Notes: generated by a model not told the origin, from the letters alone. 64,000 nt of DNA from Aplidium turbinatum (GCA_918807975.1 OU964918.1:7254001-7318000); one strand, 5' to 3'; positions 1 through 11,269 are shown, counted from the first letter of the stretch. Translations and numbers: made by a program.

Positions 1-200
1 AGTAATTCTGGAGTTTTTTTCTGCAGATTGGATTACGGTTATAATATTTAATATCTTTTCAGGAATTCAGGTTTAGAGGGTTTTTTTGCAGATTAAATTA
101 CAGTTGTAATATTTAATATCTCCTCAGGAAGTACAGGTTTAGAGATTTTTTTTGGCAGATTAAATTACAGTTGTAATATTTAATATCTTTTCAGAATTAT
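1..200. repeat. Tandem repeat, about 66-bp unit, three copies
   Basis: Three consecutive copies share a core running from GCAGATT through TAATATTTAATATC to a TTTTCAG-like end. The cores start near 23, 88 and 155, so the period is 65-67 bp. The array is cut by the window edge, so its true copy number is unknown. It lies just upstream of a transposase-like fossil and may be the subterminal repeat of that element. Confidence 0.75.
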
Positions 201-404
201 CGATTTTTTACTGTTTACATGTTTTTGCAGACCTTCTGATGATCCGTTAGGTGAAACAATTTGTAAAGGCTTCAGATAGTAATAACTACATTTAATTTAA
301 AGTTTGAGAGAGATATGCAAAATTATCAGAGGGGTCAAGGGGTGATTACAAAGAACTTTTAGACCTGTTGACGGTGTAGATTGGAATCAAAAGTGGACAG
401 TACA

Positions 405-1160
405 ACTTCATAAAATGTGGTGCAGTCCATCGAGCAAGGTGGATGGGAAAGCGGCTCTATTGCTATACGATAGTTATGCTATAAGACTTTCTACTGCAAG
501 GAATCATTTTCAAGTCACAAATACAAAAATTAGAGTGATTTGTTGACCAATTGTACTTTTGTATTAATTTAATGGATGGTGGTTCAACTGTCCAATTGCT
601 GCATCAGCACCCCGAGAAGATTTACAACTGGTTTAAGTGACATCAAAAGCTATGCTGCAGTAAACAAAACTATCAGTATTGCTGCTTTAAAAGCTTTAAG
701 TAGGCACACATGGTATGTAACTGGGGAGCTGATCCCATTAGCTCTATGGGACAAACATTCGAACAAGTCACTATGAATGAAAAGGAAGCTTTGGCTAGAA
801 CTCTGCTGCATTTAAATGTAAGTTTCCATGGCCAGGTTACAAACAGGTTTGGTAATGGATACGGTAAGCCAGAGCTGCCAGACATTGTTAATGATAACTC
901 ATTGTCATTGTGCTCCTATGCAAATGCCAGCAGCGAAATGTTTTTTAAACTTTTGCACATTTCAACAACTTTTCATGTCAAACACCCGAAAGAGTTGGGA
1001 ATAGATGATGGCAATGCTTCTGCTAATGGTATCATAAGTGCACTCAGAGTCTGTAATGACTCAGCAGAGAGAAGGGTAAAACTGGTATCCGACTTTCTTC
1101 ATGTAGCAAAACAAGAAAAAGATCTACAAAACTATATTCAAGTGGTGGAGGAGGATTGAA
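405..1160 (+). pseudogene. C-terminal half of an unnamed DNA-transposon transposase (copy A)
   Basis: Translated segments in changing + frames match the C-terminal half of the transposase also present at 2482-3060 and 16740-17330. In order they are GAVHRARWMGK (near 419-455), ALSRHTWYVTGELIPLALWD (near 690-750) and, in the open frame 710-1159, ALRVCNDSAERRVKLVSDF ending in YIQVVEED. The counterparts in the other copies are AMHRTCWMAKAIY, LGLHLWYLSEEMVGLALFD and GLSVVNDRAERGVAL. At least one frameshift separates the HTWY block from the NDSAER block, so the copy is dead. Sequence divergence from the other two copies is high, which implies an older or different subfamily. From memory, this His-Ala-Arg-Trp-Met / NDxAERxV architecture occurs in many unannotated invertebrate proteins; I cannot give it a superfamily name. 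Confidence 0.6.
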
Positions 1161-1744
1161 GAAAGATACCAAATCTTAGAAAACGTCGTTTATCAACACA
1201 AAACTGACTTTGCGGAGATTGTGTTAACTAAGACTCACATTGCCTGTTTGGATTTATTGATATAGTACAGGTATTAGGGTGGCTCTTAAAATTGAGTTTT
1301 TGAATTTTGCTTGGGACACCCTTTCAAATGGTGAGGTTGTCAGAAAAAATAACTCTTGCAAATTTTTTTTTAATTTGAAGTTGATTTAGAGGTGGCCCTC
1401 CCCCCCTAAAGTTCTGTGCCCTCCCTCGAAATACCAAATCTGCGTAACTCGAAAACCACTTGAGCTAGAGATACAGTTATTGTGTTAAAAGATGCAGAAA
1501 ACATGGTTTTCTATCTGCTTTCTGAACATTGAATGCATCTATCTTGAGTAGAAAAGCAGTTATTTAGAAAAAACGCATTTGACCAAATCTTGATTTTACA
1601 ACCTTTTTTGTGACCACGCAACCGTCTACAAAATTTCTTTTTTTTTTGTCTTAATTTTTGCACCTTAGAGGAAACACTGGTAACGATATTCATTTCAAAA
1701 TGTAATTCTGGTCAGTATCATACTGGAAGAAGCGATATTATTGA

Positions 1745-2470
1745 CAATATTTTACATATTGCCTTGCGTATCGTGACAGGATGTCTGCGACCTACACCAT
1801 CGGACATCGGACCATCGGACATCGGATTTCCCTGTCCTTGCAGGCAACCAACCAGCTGAGTTTCGTCGCGAAGAAGCCATCCTGTCTCTTTCTCGCCGCA
1901 CTACGAACCCCAACCACTTGCTCCACTCAAATCTCTACGAATCTGTGAGCGAGCAATCGAGCATCCTCGGCAACTGAAATCGAGACACCCATTTGTATGT
2001 GACGCACAACTCCTGATGAAAACCGCTGAAGACCAATCCATCAGCGCGGCTACCTGGGAGGACAGCAAATGGAGCTCAGAGTGAAAGAAGAACTCCTCAA
2101 GACTCTAAAGTTGTATCTCCGACACCAGCCCCCATCCAACCGGAATGGATAATTTGCCAAGGAAGGCCTGGGTGCGGCTCAACCGCCTGCGTACTGGGCT
2201 AGCCTACAGGAGTCAGACTATTCCGCTTCAACATGCACAAATGGGGGATGGCTCCATCCGCAATCTGTGAGTGTGGCAAAGAGGAACAAACCACAGACCA
2301 CACCATCTGTAACTGCACCAAATGGTGTGCGTGGTCTGCTTGAACTGGATGACGAATCAATGGATCAATGGACGAATCAAAGGATTGCTGCTCAACACCT
2401 GCTCAAGCATCTAAACAGCATCGCCACTGCCCAAGAGTGGTAAAAGACAGAGCCCTTGACCCCTGGAGTA
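1745..2470 (+). mobile_element. LINE 3' fragment captured inside the TAGGGTGG transposon
   Basis: In-frame pieces of a non-LTR retrotransposon C-terminus are visible: [35 protein letters not shown], then the cysteine-rich end ICECGKEEQTTDHTICNC. The order matches the intact LINE ORF at 24399-25403. Stops and shifts interrupt it. The same fragment with the same junctions sits in copy 2 (17360-18040), so it was part of the element before that copy moved. Confidence 0.8.
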
Positions 2471-2481
2471 ACAAAGAAGGT

Positions 2482-3060
2482 TTAAAGTTTAAACGAAGAA
2501 GAATAGACAATATTGTTCTTGTTGGAATTTGGAAACAGTTTCCTGTGTTCAGTAACAACTTGCAAAAGAAACTGAAGTTGGTACTCATCTTCAGTTAAGA
2601 TTTTGTTAAAATCCTGGATTAGACTTAGAGCAACTCCTCTCTCTGCTCTGTCATTGACTACTGAAAGTCCCTTCGCCATGTGTAAAGCTTGAATAAATGC
2701 ACCATCTTCAGTCCAATGAGCAGGATCCTTTGAAAGTATAATTATTGCTTCATTTTCACCCAACACCAACAGCTGAAGAAGCCATTTTGAATTAGAGGTG
2801 CAATACTGATCTAGACCCTTATTGCTAAGAAACGCATCTACTTTGATGCTTGGTCTCCTTGGTGGACGTTCTCCTGTTTCATCTAACATGGTTGCCACCA
2901 TTAGCTTTTTACTTTCCACAGACAATCGAGAGTCAAACAAGGCTAGACCAACCATTTCTTCGGACAGATACCATAAATGCAGACCAAGCTTTTTGCATAA
3001 ATCGCCTTCGCCATCCAACAAGTGCGATGCATAGCACCTGAAGCTTGAAAGCGGATTCCA
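2482..3060 (-). pseudogene. Transposase C-terminal fragment (copy 1)
   Basis: An open frame of 179 residues (3021 to 2482), with the upstream GAM/HRxxWMAK block only partly readable, gives LHLWYLSEEMVGLALFDSR, KVDAFLSNKGLDQYC, then GLSVVNDRAERGVALSLIQD and DEYQLQFLLQVVTEHRK. The spacing of the Trp-Tyr-Leu-Ser and Asn-Asp-Arg-Ala-Glu-Arg blocks equals that in copy 2. Only the C-terminal third to half is present and no catalytic acid triad can be assigned from it. The fragment lies inside the TIRs of the 1275-3565 element and is its likely remnant transposase. Confidence 0.75.
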
Positions 3061-3573
3061 CGCTCAGGAGTTTCTCCAAGGAATATGATAAAAAACGGGC
3101 ATTTTAGCTATGCATGAATGCATAAAAGTTTAGGAATACTTATTTCGTTTATTGCTTTACCAGTTTTACAGGTTAGTTTATGAACTTTGTTTATTGAATA
3201 GCTTGGGCCACAATACTTGTTTAGCACTGTTTTGTGCTAGAATACCGAAAACAGTTTTTTTCTAAATAACTGCTTTTCTACTCAAGATAGACGCAATCAC
3301 TGTTCAGAAAGCAGATAGGAAATCATGCTTTCTGCATCTTTTGACACAAAAACCGTATCTCTAGCTCAAGCAGTTTTTGAGATATGCAGATTTGGTATTT
3401 TGGAGGAGGGCGCAAAACTTTAGGGGGGGAGGGCCACCTCTAAATCAATTTCAAATTCAAAAATTTTTTGCAGGAGTTATTTTTTCTGACAACCTCACCT
3501 TTTAAAAGGGTGTCCCACACAAAATTCATATTTTTTTCATTTTTTGCCAAATAAGAGCCACCCTAACAGGTAT

Positions 3574-4180
3574 GCATGCAGTTTCTTTACAATTGACCAA
3601 ATTTTGTTGTGCAGAAGCCATGAAATTGTATTCTTCAGAAGCACAGCTCAAGAAATGCAACAATATCGTCTTTTTACAGAAAAATAGTTCAAAATTAGAA
3701 CTACCGCCCTCTAGTGGTAATATTTTGCAAAAATATTGCTAAAATCAAATTCCTTACCCATGAAAATGGGGGGGTGCATGCAAGTTCCATAACAATAATA
3801 TGATGAGTAGTTTTCAAGATATTTTAATTTTTCTTTTTACCACTAGAGGCAGTATTGTGCAAAAAATTAGTGACAAAACTTGAATATTTTAGGATATACT
3901 TATCCCATTTCCCCAATTTTTTTTTTAAACAATTCAGAACATAGGGCATCCTTTAAATATACCTCAATATTGCAAAACTTATACACTGCCCTCTAGTGGC
4001 AAAATACATCAAAAATTTCAAAAAGTGGGCCTCAAAATGGCCTCGGCGGTGGAGGTAAACGTCGATGAAAATTTATGAAACTTCATATTTGTGGTCTACT
4101 GATCTAAACACAGTACCACAAAAAAGGTAAGCATGATGAAACCAAGATTTAAATTTCATGGGGCGCCTGCAACACCCTAG
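3574..4180. repeat. Transposon-derived non-coding sequence with repeated CCCTCTAGTGG motifs
   Basis: No gene is seen. The short motif CCCTCTAGTGG or its complement occurs three times (near 3708, 3840 and 3990), each followed or preceded by a TTTTGCAAAA-like tract. Similar C/G-rich motifs of the form CGCCANNTGGTGG occur in the arms of the two fold-back elements further right. It directly continues the flank of copy 1 and is probably the 3' part of the element carrying transposase copy A. Confidence 0.45.
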
Positions 4181-4194
4181 TGCGCATCCCCAGT

Positions 4195-4425
4195 TGATAA
4201 TTCCATATTGTAGGTGCGAGTGTACAATGCTATAATAAATATTGATGAGAACTTTTCTAGAAGTAAATTTTCTAAGTTTACTCAGTACGCCTGAAGAAGA
4301 GGATAGTTTTTTCGAGAGGCTATCAATGTGTTTATTCCAGTTTAGTTTGTTATCAATTGTGATTCCTAAGTAGCGTGTGTGGTCAACTTCCTTAATTATT
4401 GTACCATTTAATTAGGAACTCTCTT
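4195..4425 (-). pseudogene. Reverse-transcriptase fragment of a second LINE family
   Basis: Reading the minus strand from about 4400 gives EVDHTRYLGITIDNKLNWN, HIDSLSKKLSS, VLSKLRKFTSRKVLINIYYS and IVHSHLQYG. This is the conserved post-catalytic segment of CR1/L2-type reverse transcriptases (the YLGxxxDxxLxWxxHI block). It has no fused 5' or 3' part here. It differs clearly from the other LINEs in the window, whose equivalent block is [16 protein letters not shown], so at least two LINE families are present. Confidence 0.7.
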
Positions 4426-4439
4426 TCATGAAAGAGGTG

Positions 4440-5530
4440 AAAATGCATGTTGCACGCTGGCGTGATATTGAACCACTCTACAATGAAGATCGTAAAACAG
4501 CATCGGTTTAACAAAGGTCACATACACAGCTATGTAGGCCTACCCCAAGCCTTTGCAGAAAAAAAGTGTTCCTTTTGTTTGACAGATTTTTCACGAAAAG
4601 ACTGTGGCTTCCCTTTCCACTTTAAAACAGCTACTTGATTTTGTAGTGATGGCACCAGTGGCGTAGCTAGGGGGGCGGACCGTCCCAGGCGCCGGGCAGC
4701 AGTGGCACGTCTGGGGCGGCACTTTCAGACTACGATTTTTGACTTCGATTATAATTTGATAAAAAAACGCATTTCATTTTCACATGCTTTTTCTTGAAGG
4801 GGTGGCAAAATCTGAATCCGCCCTGGGCGGCACATTCCCTAGCTACGCCACTGGATGGCACTATCATTTTTGTGAAGCTCATCACTGACTGGTTCTACAT
4901 GATAAATGTCAAGGATAGCTATTCTGCTATGAACATGCAGGATGAGTGTCGTCAGCCGTGGATAAAGGACTACACTAGGTTCAAGAAGCTTTGTAAAAAT
5001 TTTGACGTGATTTCCCCTTGAGCCTGGACAGGTGGTCATGATCGAATGAAAAGACACGAAAACAACTGCAGATACATTTGTTGTGTCAACAAGAACCAAC
5101 ATTCAGGCTGCACAGTGCACAGTTATAGCTGAGGGAGTATAATTCCAGTCATGTCCTACCTGGTGTGTTTGCTGATGAAGCGCTTGAAAAGTTCTTTGGC
5201 CAAGCCAGACAACGTAGTGGCGGTAATTTCTATATTAATACTGTAGACATTAGGGCAGCTGCTGAAACCAAGAACCTTCTTCTTTTTTGAATGATTCTAC
5301 CCCACAACTGTCTGAGTGATGTTGAATGCGATACTAACATTCATATTGACGATGATTTTCTGAATATTGCTGACACTGAAGACGAAGAGCTCATTGCTTC
5401 TAATGGCTCTATCAAACACAAGATTGTTTTTCTGGTTGGAAATTTAGAACACAAAATTCGATCTTTTTGTCGAGAATTGAAAATGAAAATTTCTACGATG
5501 ATGCAATTGATTCATCATTTCTTAAGAATT
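4440..5530 (+). pseudogene. P-element/THAP9-like transposase fossil
   Basis: The + strand shows ARWRDIEPLYNEDRKTAS (about 4452-4506), then, after a miniature-element insertion, TIIFVKLITDWFYMINVKDS (about 4863-4920), LEKFFGQARQRSGGNFYIN (about 5190-5245) and a tail with an acidic stretch up to 5530. This order (W-x-x-I-x-x-LY-x-x-D, then F-x-x-x-x-x-WF-x-x-x-N, then L-E-x-FFG) is that of P-element-type transposases related to THAP9. Several stops and frame changes show it is dead. No THAP zinc finger is seen upstream. Confidence 0.5.
4656..4853. mobile_element. hAT-type MITE, 198 bp
   Basis: The termini are CAGTGGCGTAGC and its reverse complement GCTACGCCACTG. The flanks carry a perfect 8-bp direct repeat GATGGCAC (4648-4655 and 4854-4861). 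Size, CAG start and 8-bp duplication are typical of non-autonomous hAT elements. It splits the P-like transposase fossil, so it is younger than that fossil. Confidence 0.9.
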
Positions 5531-5714
5531 TGAACCGGGTGGACTGACGATACACAAACTTTCAACAGTTCATTTTGTTTATTCAGTACATTACATGTTT
5601 GAGAAGTAGAACTTTCACTGCTGTCGAATTCACGTAAGCCAAATTTTAGCACATATCAATTATAGCCCAATGGCTAGAATTAATGCAGCTTGCATGACGG
5701 ATGTCCAGTGTCCA

Positions 5715-5881
5715 CAGGCCCGTAGCCAGCCGGGGGCCATAGGGGGCTTGCCCCCTCCTGCCAAAATCCCAACATTCTCGAGCAACAGGTACAATTATAA
5801 TGATTTGGCCCAAAAAAAATTTTCGGCCCCCCTCTAAAAAAAAGTTGGCTCCCCTTGCTCTGCGGTCTGGCTACGGCCCTG
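5715..5881. mobile_element. hAT-type MITE, 167 bp
   Basis: The ends CAGGCCCGTAGCCAGC and CTGGCTACGGCCCTG are near-perfect inverted repeats. Flanks share TGTCCA (left AGTGTCCA, right GATGTCCA), a decayed 8-bp target duplication. The interior is C-rich next to one end and has no coding capacity. It is related to but distinct from the 4656-4853 element. Confidence 0.8.
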
Positions 5882-5889
5882 GATGTCCA

Positions 5890-6450
5890 ATATTCTTTTG
5901 AAAGGATTTGTTCTGGACAAAAGCGACTTGCTTGCGCAGGAGAGAAACTTTCTACTTAAGTAGGCCAGTAATATCCAGTTACACTGTTTTAAAAAAAAAT
6001 ATGGCATTAAATTAGCTCACAGCTGACGAATAACTTTATTGAATATATGCTACTCATCTGCTTTGATGTAGCCTAGGCTGATGTCATTGATGTAGGCTAC
6101 CTCGAACCAGTTTGCAGTTTTAAATCTTATACGTTTTAAACGTAGGCTATATTGAATGTTAATTCAAATTCTTGTTCCATTGACTTAAGTAAAAAAAAAC
6201 ACCCATTTTTGCCAAAATTGTAATATTTTTGCGACTAATAAGCTTCAAAAGACCTTTCATTGATATTTTAGAACAAAATAAGTGTGAAAAATGGAATCCT
6301 TGCCCCCCAAAACCCTGTAATAGACATCAAAAACAAAGTTTTATGAATAATTTATACCACATTTTGGATTAGACCCAAGTTTGCATTTGGGACCCAAGTT
6401 CCAAATACCGAGCATAGCAGATACTGGTCCTTCTATTTAAGGTGTCTATG
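5890..6450. other. Stretch without recognised gene
   Basis: AT-rich sequence with short poly-A and poly-T runs and two TAGGCTAC-like words of the kind scattered through the window. I see no exon, RNA gene or repeat boundary in it. Confidence 0.5.
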
Positions 6451-6452
6451 GT

Positions 6453-6640
6453 TGTGGAGGAAGTAAGTGCAACAGAGATTGTTTTATGAACAGATTGAAC
6501 GTCGAGAAAAGTGTTTATTGCAGTCAGTTGTGGAGGAAGTAAGTGCAACAGAGATTGTTTTATAAACAAAATGAACGTCAAGAAAAGTGTTTATGGCAGT
6601 CAGTTGTGGAGGAAGTAAGTGCAACTGAGATTTTTTTGAT
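6453..6640. repeat. Tandem repeat, 76-bp unit
   Basis: Units beginning TGTGGAGGAAGTAAGTGCAA start at 6453, 6529 and 6605, exactly 76 bp apart. The first two units are complete and differ at a handful of bases; the third is partial. It ends about 50 bp before the left end of the 4.3-kb fold-back element. Confidence 0.85.
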
Positions 6641-7800
6641 CTGGTTTACACTGGCGACAGTGGTAAAGAGGTAATGGAATGTCGCATATGGGTCATTCCA
6701 TGCCAAACGTCCTGGACCCTCCAGTTTGACCCTCTCCAAATTTGCTGAAAATTGGACAAAAGGTTGGATAACATGATTGAGCTAAAAATTGAAAATTATG
6801 AGCGCTCGGTCATTTTCGACCATTTTTGAACAAGCATATATCTCTCATTGCAAATTTAATCTACTTCATTTCTGGCAAAATGAGACACTTGTAGGTATAT
6901 TACATGAATCCAGTTTCAAAATTATATTGTCTCAAAGCATTTTGAAAATATGGAGGCCCAAAGTGTCCCCATTTTGATGCGAAGACAAATTTTGGACCAT
7001 ATTAAAAAAGCTCTAGCTTCCATACAAAACAAAGCATTGCTGTCAAATTTATCCTGGAGGCTACTCTCCTACTGGATTACAACTACATTGAATTTGGAAG
7101 GAAACACTGCTTTCATTAAAAAGTTATTTCACGTCAAAGTATGGACCAGCAGCAAATTTTGCTAAATTACGCCATCTTGTGGTGAAAAAATGACCCCGTC
7201 AGACACTGTTTTCAAATAAAAATTTTTTTTCATCTCAAAGAGATATTTATAAAGAACTCATCTTCTGAGTTTCAACTTTGTTCCGCAATTATTAAGGAGT
7301 GAGATGCAGTGATGTTTAACCGTCTTATTATCCATTTCAAGCAATGAGAAAAACATCAACATTAACTTTTAAGTTAGCCAATTGCACTTATTGTATCGTA
7401 AATGACATAAACAACTACAGCACATTGTACAAAGGAAGCAAAAAACATTCAACCTAAAATGACTGGTTGCCTTGTAGGCTACTGGAATTTGACTTTCTCG
7501 TAAATATAAAACTTGTAAATGAGTTTGCATGTTAATTTTCCTCCATGTTTGGGTCTTCACAACTTTTAATCTAAAGCATTTACAAAGCTGAAATTTGGTA
7601 TTCGGAGTAAGAAGCAGCCCTAGTTTTCACATCTACCATCAAAATTGCCGATTTCAAATTAGTTTTAGAGATAGAACGTTTCAAAAATTGAAATTTTTTA
7701 CATTTGAAATTTTTTTAGCAATTTTTGATGTCCGCTATCTCCCAAAAAAACAATAGTCACAGAACTTCCATTGTGCTTATCATTAATCTATACTAGTTGG

Positions 7801-8590
7801 TCTTCTTCTATCGAGTCTTCTAAAGTTTGTTGATACACCACAGATTGACACATTCTTCCGCAACGGAGTTGTACACTGACAGGTCCCACCTACTGCACCG
7901 GGTGGCAAGCCGAGGGCAAACAAGAAGGTGGTCCGCTGTTTGGGGCTCGGTGCCACAGATACATACAGCAGGGCCCGTGTCGTAGCCCCACTCCACCATT
8001 GCAGACTTAGTACGTCCAACACCGGTTCGGGGTCGATTTAATGTTTTCCACTTTGCCCAAGGAGCGTTTGCTCCTGGGGGGAGGGACTCTGATGGTGGGA
8101 TCTTCATTTCAGTGTATGATGGGTCGTTTTCGAATTGTTGTTTCCATTGCTTAAGTCTTGTTTCTTCTTTTGTTGAGGTTAGTGGCTGAACGTCTGTTAG
8201 GAAGCTTTTTCTTGATTTCAACCGGGTTTGTGCAGCAGTTTTTCCATATAGAGGATGTTTTTCATCACATATTTGTTTTAGCCTTTCAGCTTGACTGTTA
8301 ACGTCTCTTCTTATGTATGGTGGTGCAATACCAGCAAGCAGATAAAGTTTGTTGGTATTTGTGGGCTTCAGACACCCAGTAATAAGACGACAAGAATGAT
8401 TGAGTACAGAGTTAAGCTTCGATGAGTGACAGGACCTGTTCCAAACAGGGCATGCATATTCTGCTGTGGAGTAGCACAAAGCCAATGCGGTCATTCTGAG
8501 GGTTTGTGGATTAGTGCCCCACCCAGAGTTGGTAAGCTTTCTCAGGATATTGTTTCTGGTGTTAACCTTAGCCTTTGTGTTTGTTGTGTT
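7801..8590 (-). mobile_element. 5'-truncated LINE copy with 10-bp target duplication
   Basis: Flanked by TACTAGTTGG on both sides (7791-7800, 8591-8600). The other arm of the palindrome (near 9819-9840) shows the uninterrupted site with TACTAGTTGG once, in inverted orientation. Minus-strand translation gives STAEYACPVWNRSCHSSKL, LNHSCRLITGCLKPTNTNK, GIAPPYIRRDVNSQAERLK and the cysteine/histidine end CICGTEPQTADHLLVCP. The 3' end carries a short TCTTCTTC (GAA-type) tail. The open frame 8680-7820 runs across the 5' junction, so its first residues are not LINE. Fairly young: long stretches remain open. Confidence 0.9.
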
Positions 8591-8885
8591 TACTAGTTGG
8601 TAATTAACCCCCATGAGACTGACATCAAACAAAAGTGAAGTTATTGAAGTTTGGAGGGTGCAAAGATGAAACCCGAGCAAAAAAACTCAAAATGCACCAT
8701 CTTGTGGTTAATATTTGACACTGTGGACAGTCATTAAGAAAGTCGAAACTTTCAAGAAAGCATCTTCTTTGCCTAAGCTATAGACAGTTCAAGTTTCAAA
8801 TATGTAACCTAACTCCTTCAATAGTAAATGCAGCTGTGAAATCATGAGCTTAACCATCACATGCAAAAGTCTGAGGGGTGGGAGG

Positions 8886-9527
8886 TAGGGTGGTTCTTAT
8901 TTGGCAACAAATGAAAATTTTGCTGAGGACACCCTTTTAAATGATGAGGTTGTCAGAAAAAATGACTCCTGCAAAAGTTTTGAATTTGAAATTGACTTAG
9001 GGATGGTCCTATTGGCTCTCCCCCCTAAAGTTCTGCGCCCTCTCCCAAAATACCATCTGCATTTCTCAAAAACTGCATGAGCTAGAGATATGGTTTTTGT
9101 GTCTTAAGATTCAGAAAACATGATTTTCTATCTGCTTTCTGAACAGTGATTGTGCCTATCTTGAGTAGAAAAGCAGTTATTTACTAAATAACTGCTTTAG
9201 TAATTTACTTACTTACATAACTATTTATTAAATAACTGCTTTTCTACTCAAGATAGGCACAATCACTGTTCAAAAAGCAGATAGGAAATCATGTTTTCTG
9301 CATCTTTTGACACAAAAACCATGTCTCTAGCTCATGCAGTTTTTGAGATATGCAGATGGTATTTTGGAGGAGGGCACAGAACTTTAGGGGGGAGAGCCAA
9401 TAGGACCATCCCTAAATCAATTTCAAATTCAAAACTTTTGCAGGAGTCATTTTTTTCTGACAATCTCATCATTTAAAAGGGTGTCCTCAGCAAAATTTTC
9501 ATTTGTTGCCAAATAAGAACCACCCTA
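8886..9527. mobile_element. Palindromic TAGGGTGG MITE at the centre of the fold-back element
   Basis: Starts TAGGGTGGTTCTTATTTGGC and ends with the reverse complement. It is almost wholly self-complementary around a loop near 9200-9215 (TTACTTACTTACATAACTA-like). It matches the TIRs of the 2.2-2.3 kb TAGGGTGG transposons, with no internal transposase. The 8-bp flanks (GTGGGAGG left, CCTCCCAA right) are inverted copies instead of a direct duplication, so it sits at the exact symmetry axis of the larger palindrome. Confidence 0.8.
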
Positions 9528-11269
9528 CCTCCCAACCCTGAGACTTTTGCATGTGATGGTCAAGCTCATGATTTCACAGCTGCATTTACTATTGAAGGAG
9601 TTAGGTTACATATTTGAAACTTGAACTGTCTATAGCTTAGGCAAAGAAGATGCTTTCTTGAAAGTTTCGACTTTCTTAATGACTGTCCACAGTGTCAAAT
9701 ATTAACCACAAGATGGCGCATTTTGAGTTTTTTTTGCTCGGGTTTCATCTTTGCACCCTCCAAACTTCAATAATTTCACTTTTGTTTGGTGTCAGTCTCA
9801 CGGGGGTTAATTACCAACTAGTATAGATTAATGATAAGCACAATGGTAGTTTTGTGACTATTGGTTTGGGAGATAGCGGACATCAAAAATTGCTAAAAAA
9901 GTTTCAAATGTAAAAAATTTCAATTTTTGAAACGTTCTATCTCTAAAACTAATTTGAAATCGGCAATTTTGATGGTAGATATGAAAACTAGGGCTGCTTC
10001 TTACTCCGAATACCAAATTTCAGCTTTGTAAATGCTTTAGATTGAAAGTTGTGAAGACCCAAACATGGAGGAAAATTAACATGCAAACACATTTACAAGT
10101 TTTATATTTACGAGAAAGTCAAATTCCAGTAGCCTACAAGGCAACCAGTCATTTTAGGTTGAATGTTTTTTGCTTCCTTTGTACAATGTGCTGTAGTGGT
10201 TTATGTCATTTACGATACAACAAGTACAATTGGCTAACTTAAAAGTTAATGTTGATGTTTTTCTCATTGCTTGAAATGGATATTAAGACGGTTAAACATC
10301 ACTGCATCTCACTCCTTAATAGTTGCGGAACAAAGTTGAAACTCAGAAGATGAGTTCTTTATAAATACTTTTTTGAGATGAAAAAAAATTTTGTTTGAAA
10401 ACAGTGTCTGACGGGGTCATTTTTTCACCACAAAATGGCGTATTTTAGCAAAATTTGCTGCTGGTCCATACTTTGACGTGAAATAACTTTTTAATGAAAG
10501 CAGTGTTTCCTTCCAAACTCAATGTAGTTGTAATCCAGTAGGAGGGTAGCCTCCAGGATAAATTTGACAGCAATGCTTTGTTTTGTATGGAAGCTAGAGC
10601 TTTTTTAATATGGTCCAAAATTTGTCTTCGCATCAAAATGGGGACACTTTGGGCCTCCATATTTTCAAAATGCTTTGAGACAATATAATTTTGAAACCGG
10701 ATTCATGTAATATACCTACAAGTGTCTCATTTTGCCAGAAATGAAGTAGATTAAATTTGCAATGAGAGATATATGCTTGTTCAAAAATGGTCGAAAATGA
10801 CCGAGCGCTCATCAGCGCAGGGGTGTACCCAATTTAAAAATGTCATAATTTGAAAAGTACAATAGATTTTGAGCTAAAATTTTCAATTTTTAGCTCAATC
10901 ATGTTATCCAACCTTTTGTCTAATTTTCAGCAAATTTGGAGACGGTCAAACTGGGAAGTTTCAAAATTTCAGGACGTTTGGCATGGAATGACCCATATAA
11001 TCCTTTTCACAGTTAAATCTTCTCCACTGTTGAAGTGTTGTACCAGTTGTTGTTGCATAGTTTTGTAAGTTGCCAGTAGGCCTATATACTTGATGCTGGT
11101 TGATTTCACATAACTTGTTGCAAGTCTACTGCAGGGTATTATGAATATGAGAGCTTGTATTCTGTCACCCATGGGTCGGCAACCTTTTTTCTGATAGCGA
11201 GCCAAAGCCTAACTTTACATGGTCTTAACGGGCCATAGCCTACTAATACCAGTTTTGATAGATTTAGAC

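Larger units (their letters stand above)
1275..3565 (-). mobile_element. DNA transposon, TAGGGTGG termini, 8-bp TSD (copy 1)
   Basis: The element begins TAGGGTGGCTCTTA and ends with the reverse complement. It is flanked by the perfect 8-bp direct repeat ACAGGTAT (1267-1274 and 3566-3573). The terminal inverted repeats are about 300 bp (about 1275-1580 against 3258-3565) and share the block around AGTAGAAAAGCAGTTATTTA. Inside are a LINE 3' scrap on the + strand and a transposase C-terminal fragment on the minus strand. The 8-bp duplication fits hAT, P or Merlin-type integration; the terminus does not look like a classic hAT CAG end. It is non-autonomous because only the transposase C-terminus remains. 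It inserted just 3' of transposase copy A. Confidence 0.85.
6690..10994. mobile_element. Giant fold-back element, GGGTCATT termini, 4.3 kb
   Basis: The left end GGGTCATTCCATGCCAAACG is repeated in inverted form at the right end, and a 4-bp direct repeat ATAT flanks both ends (6686-6689, 10995-10998). The two arms match almost throughout: right arm 9528-10994, left arm 6690-8885 once the 790-bp LINE is removed. The centre is a 642-bp palindrome with TAGGGTGG ends. No long ORF is convincing; open frames such as 6950-7165 have mirror copies in the other arm and look non-coding. It is a non-autonomous member of the same family as 12259-19356, judged by end sequence and duplication length. Confidence 0.8.

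Noticed and set aside
2368-2598. ORF with cysteine-rich start in copy 1
   Set aside because: It runs out of the LINE scrap into reverse-strand transposase sequence; not a gene.
6950-7165. 71-codon ORF repeated at 10445-10660
   Set aside because: It is the two arms of the same palindrome; the peptide has no domain and the arms carry no other coding signal.
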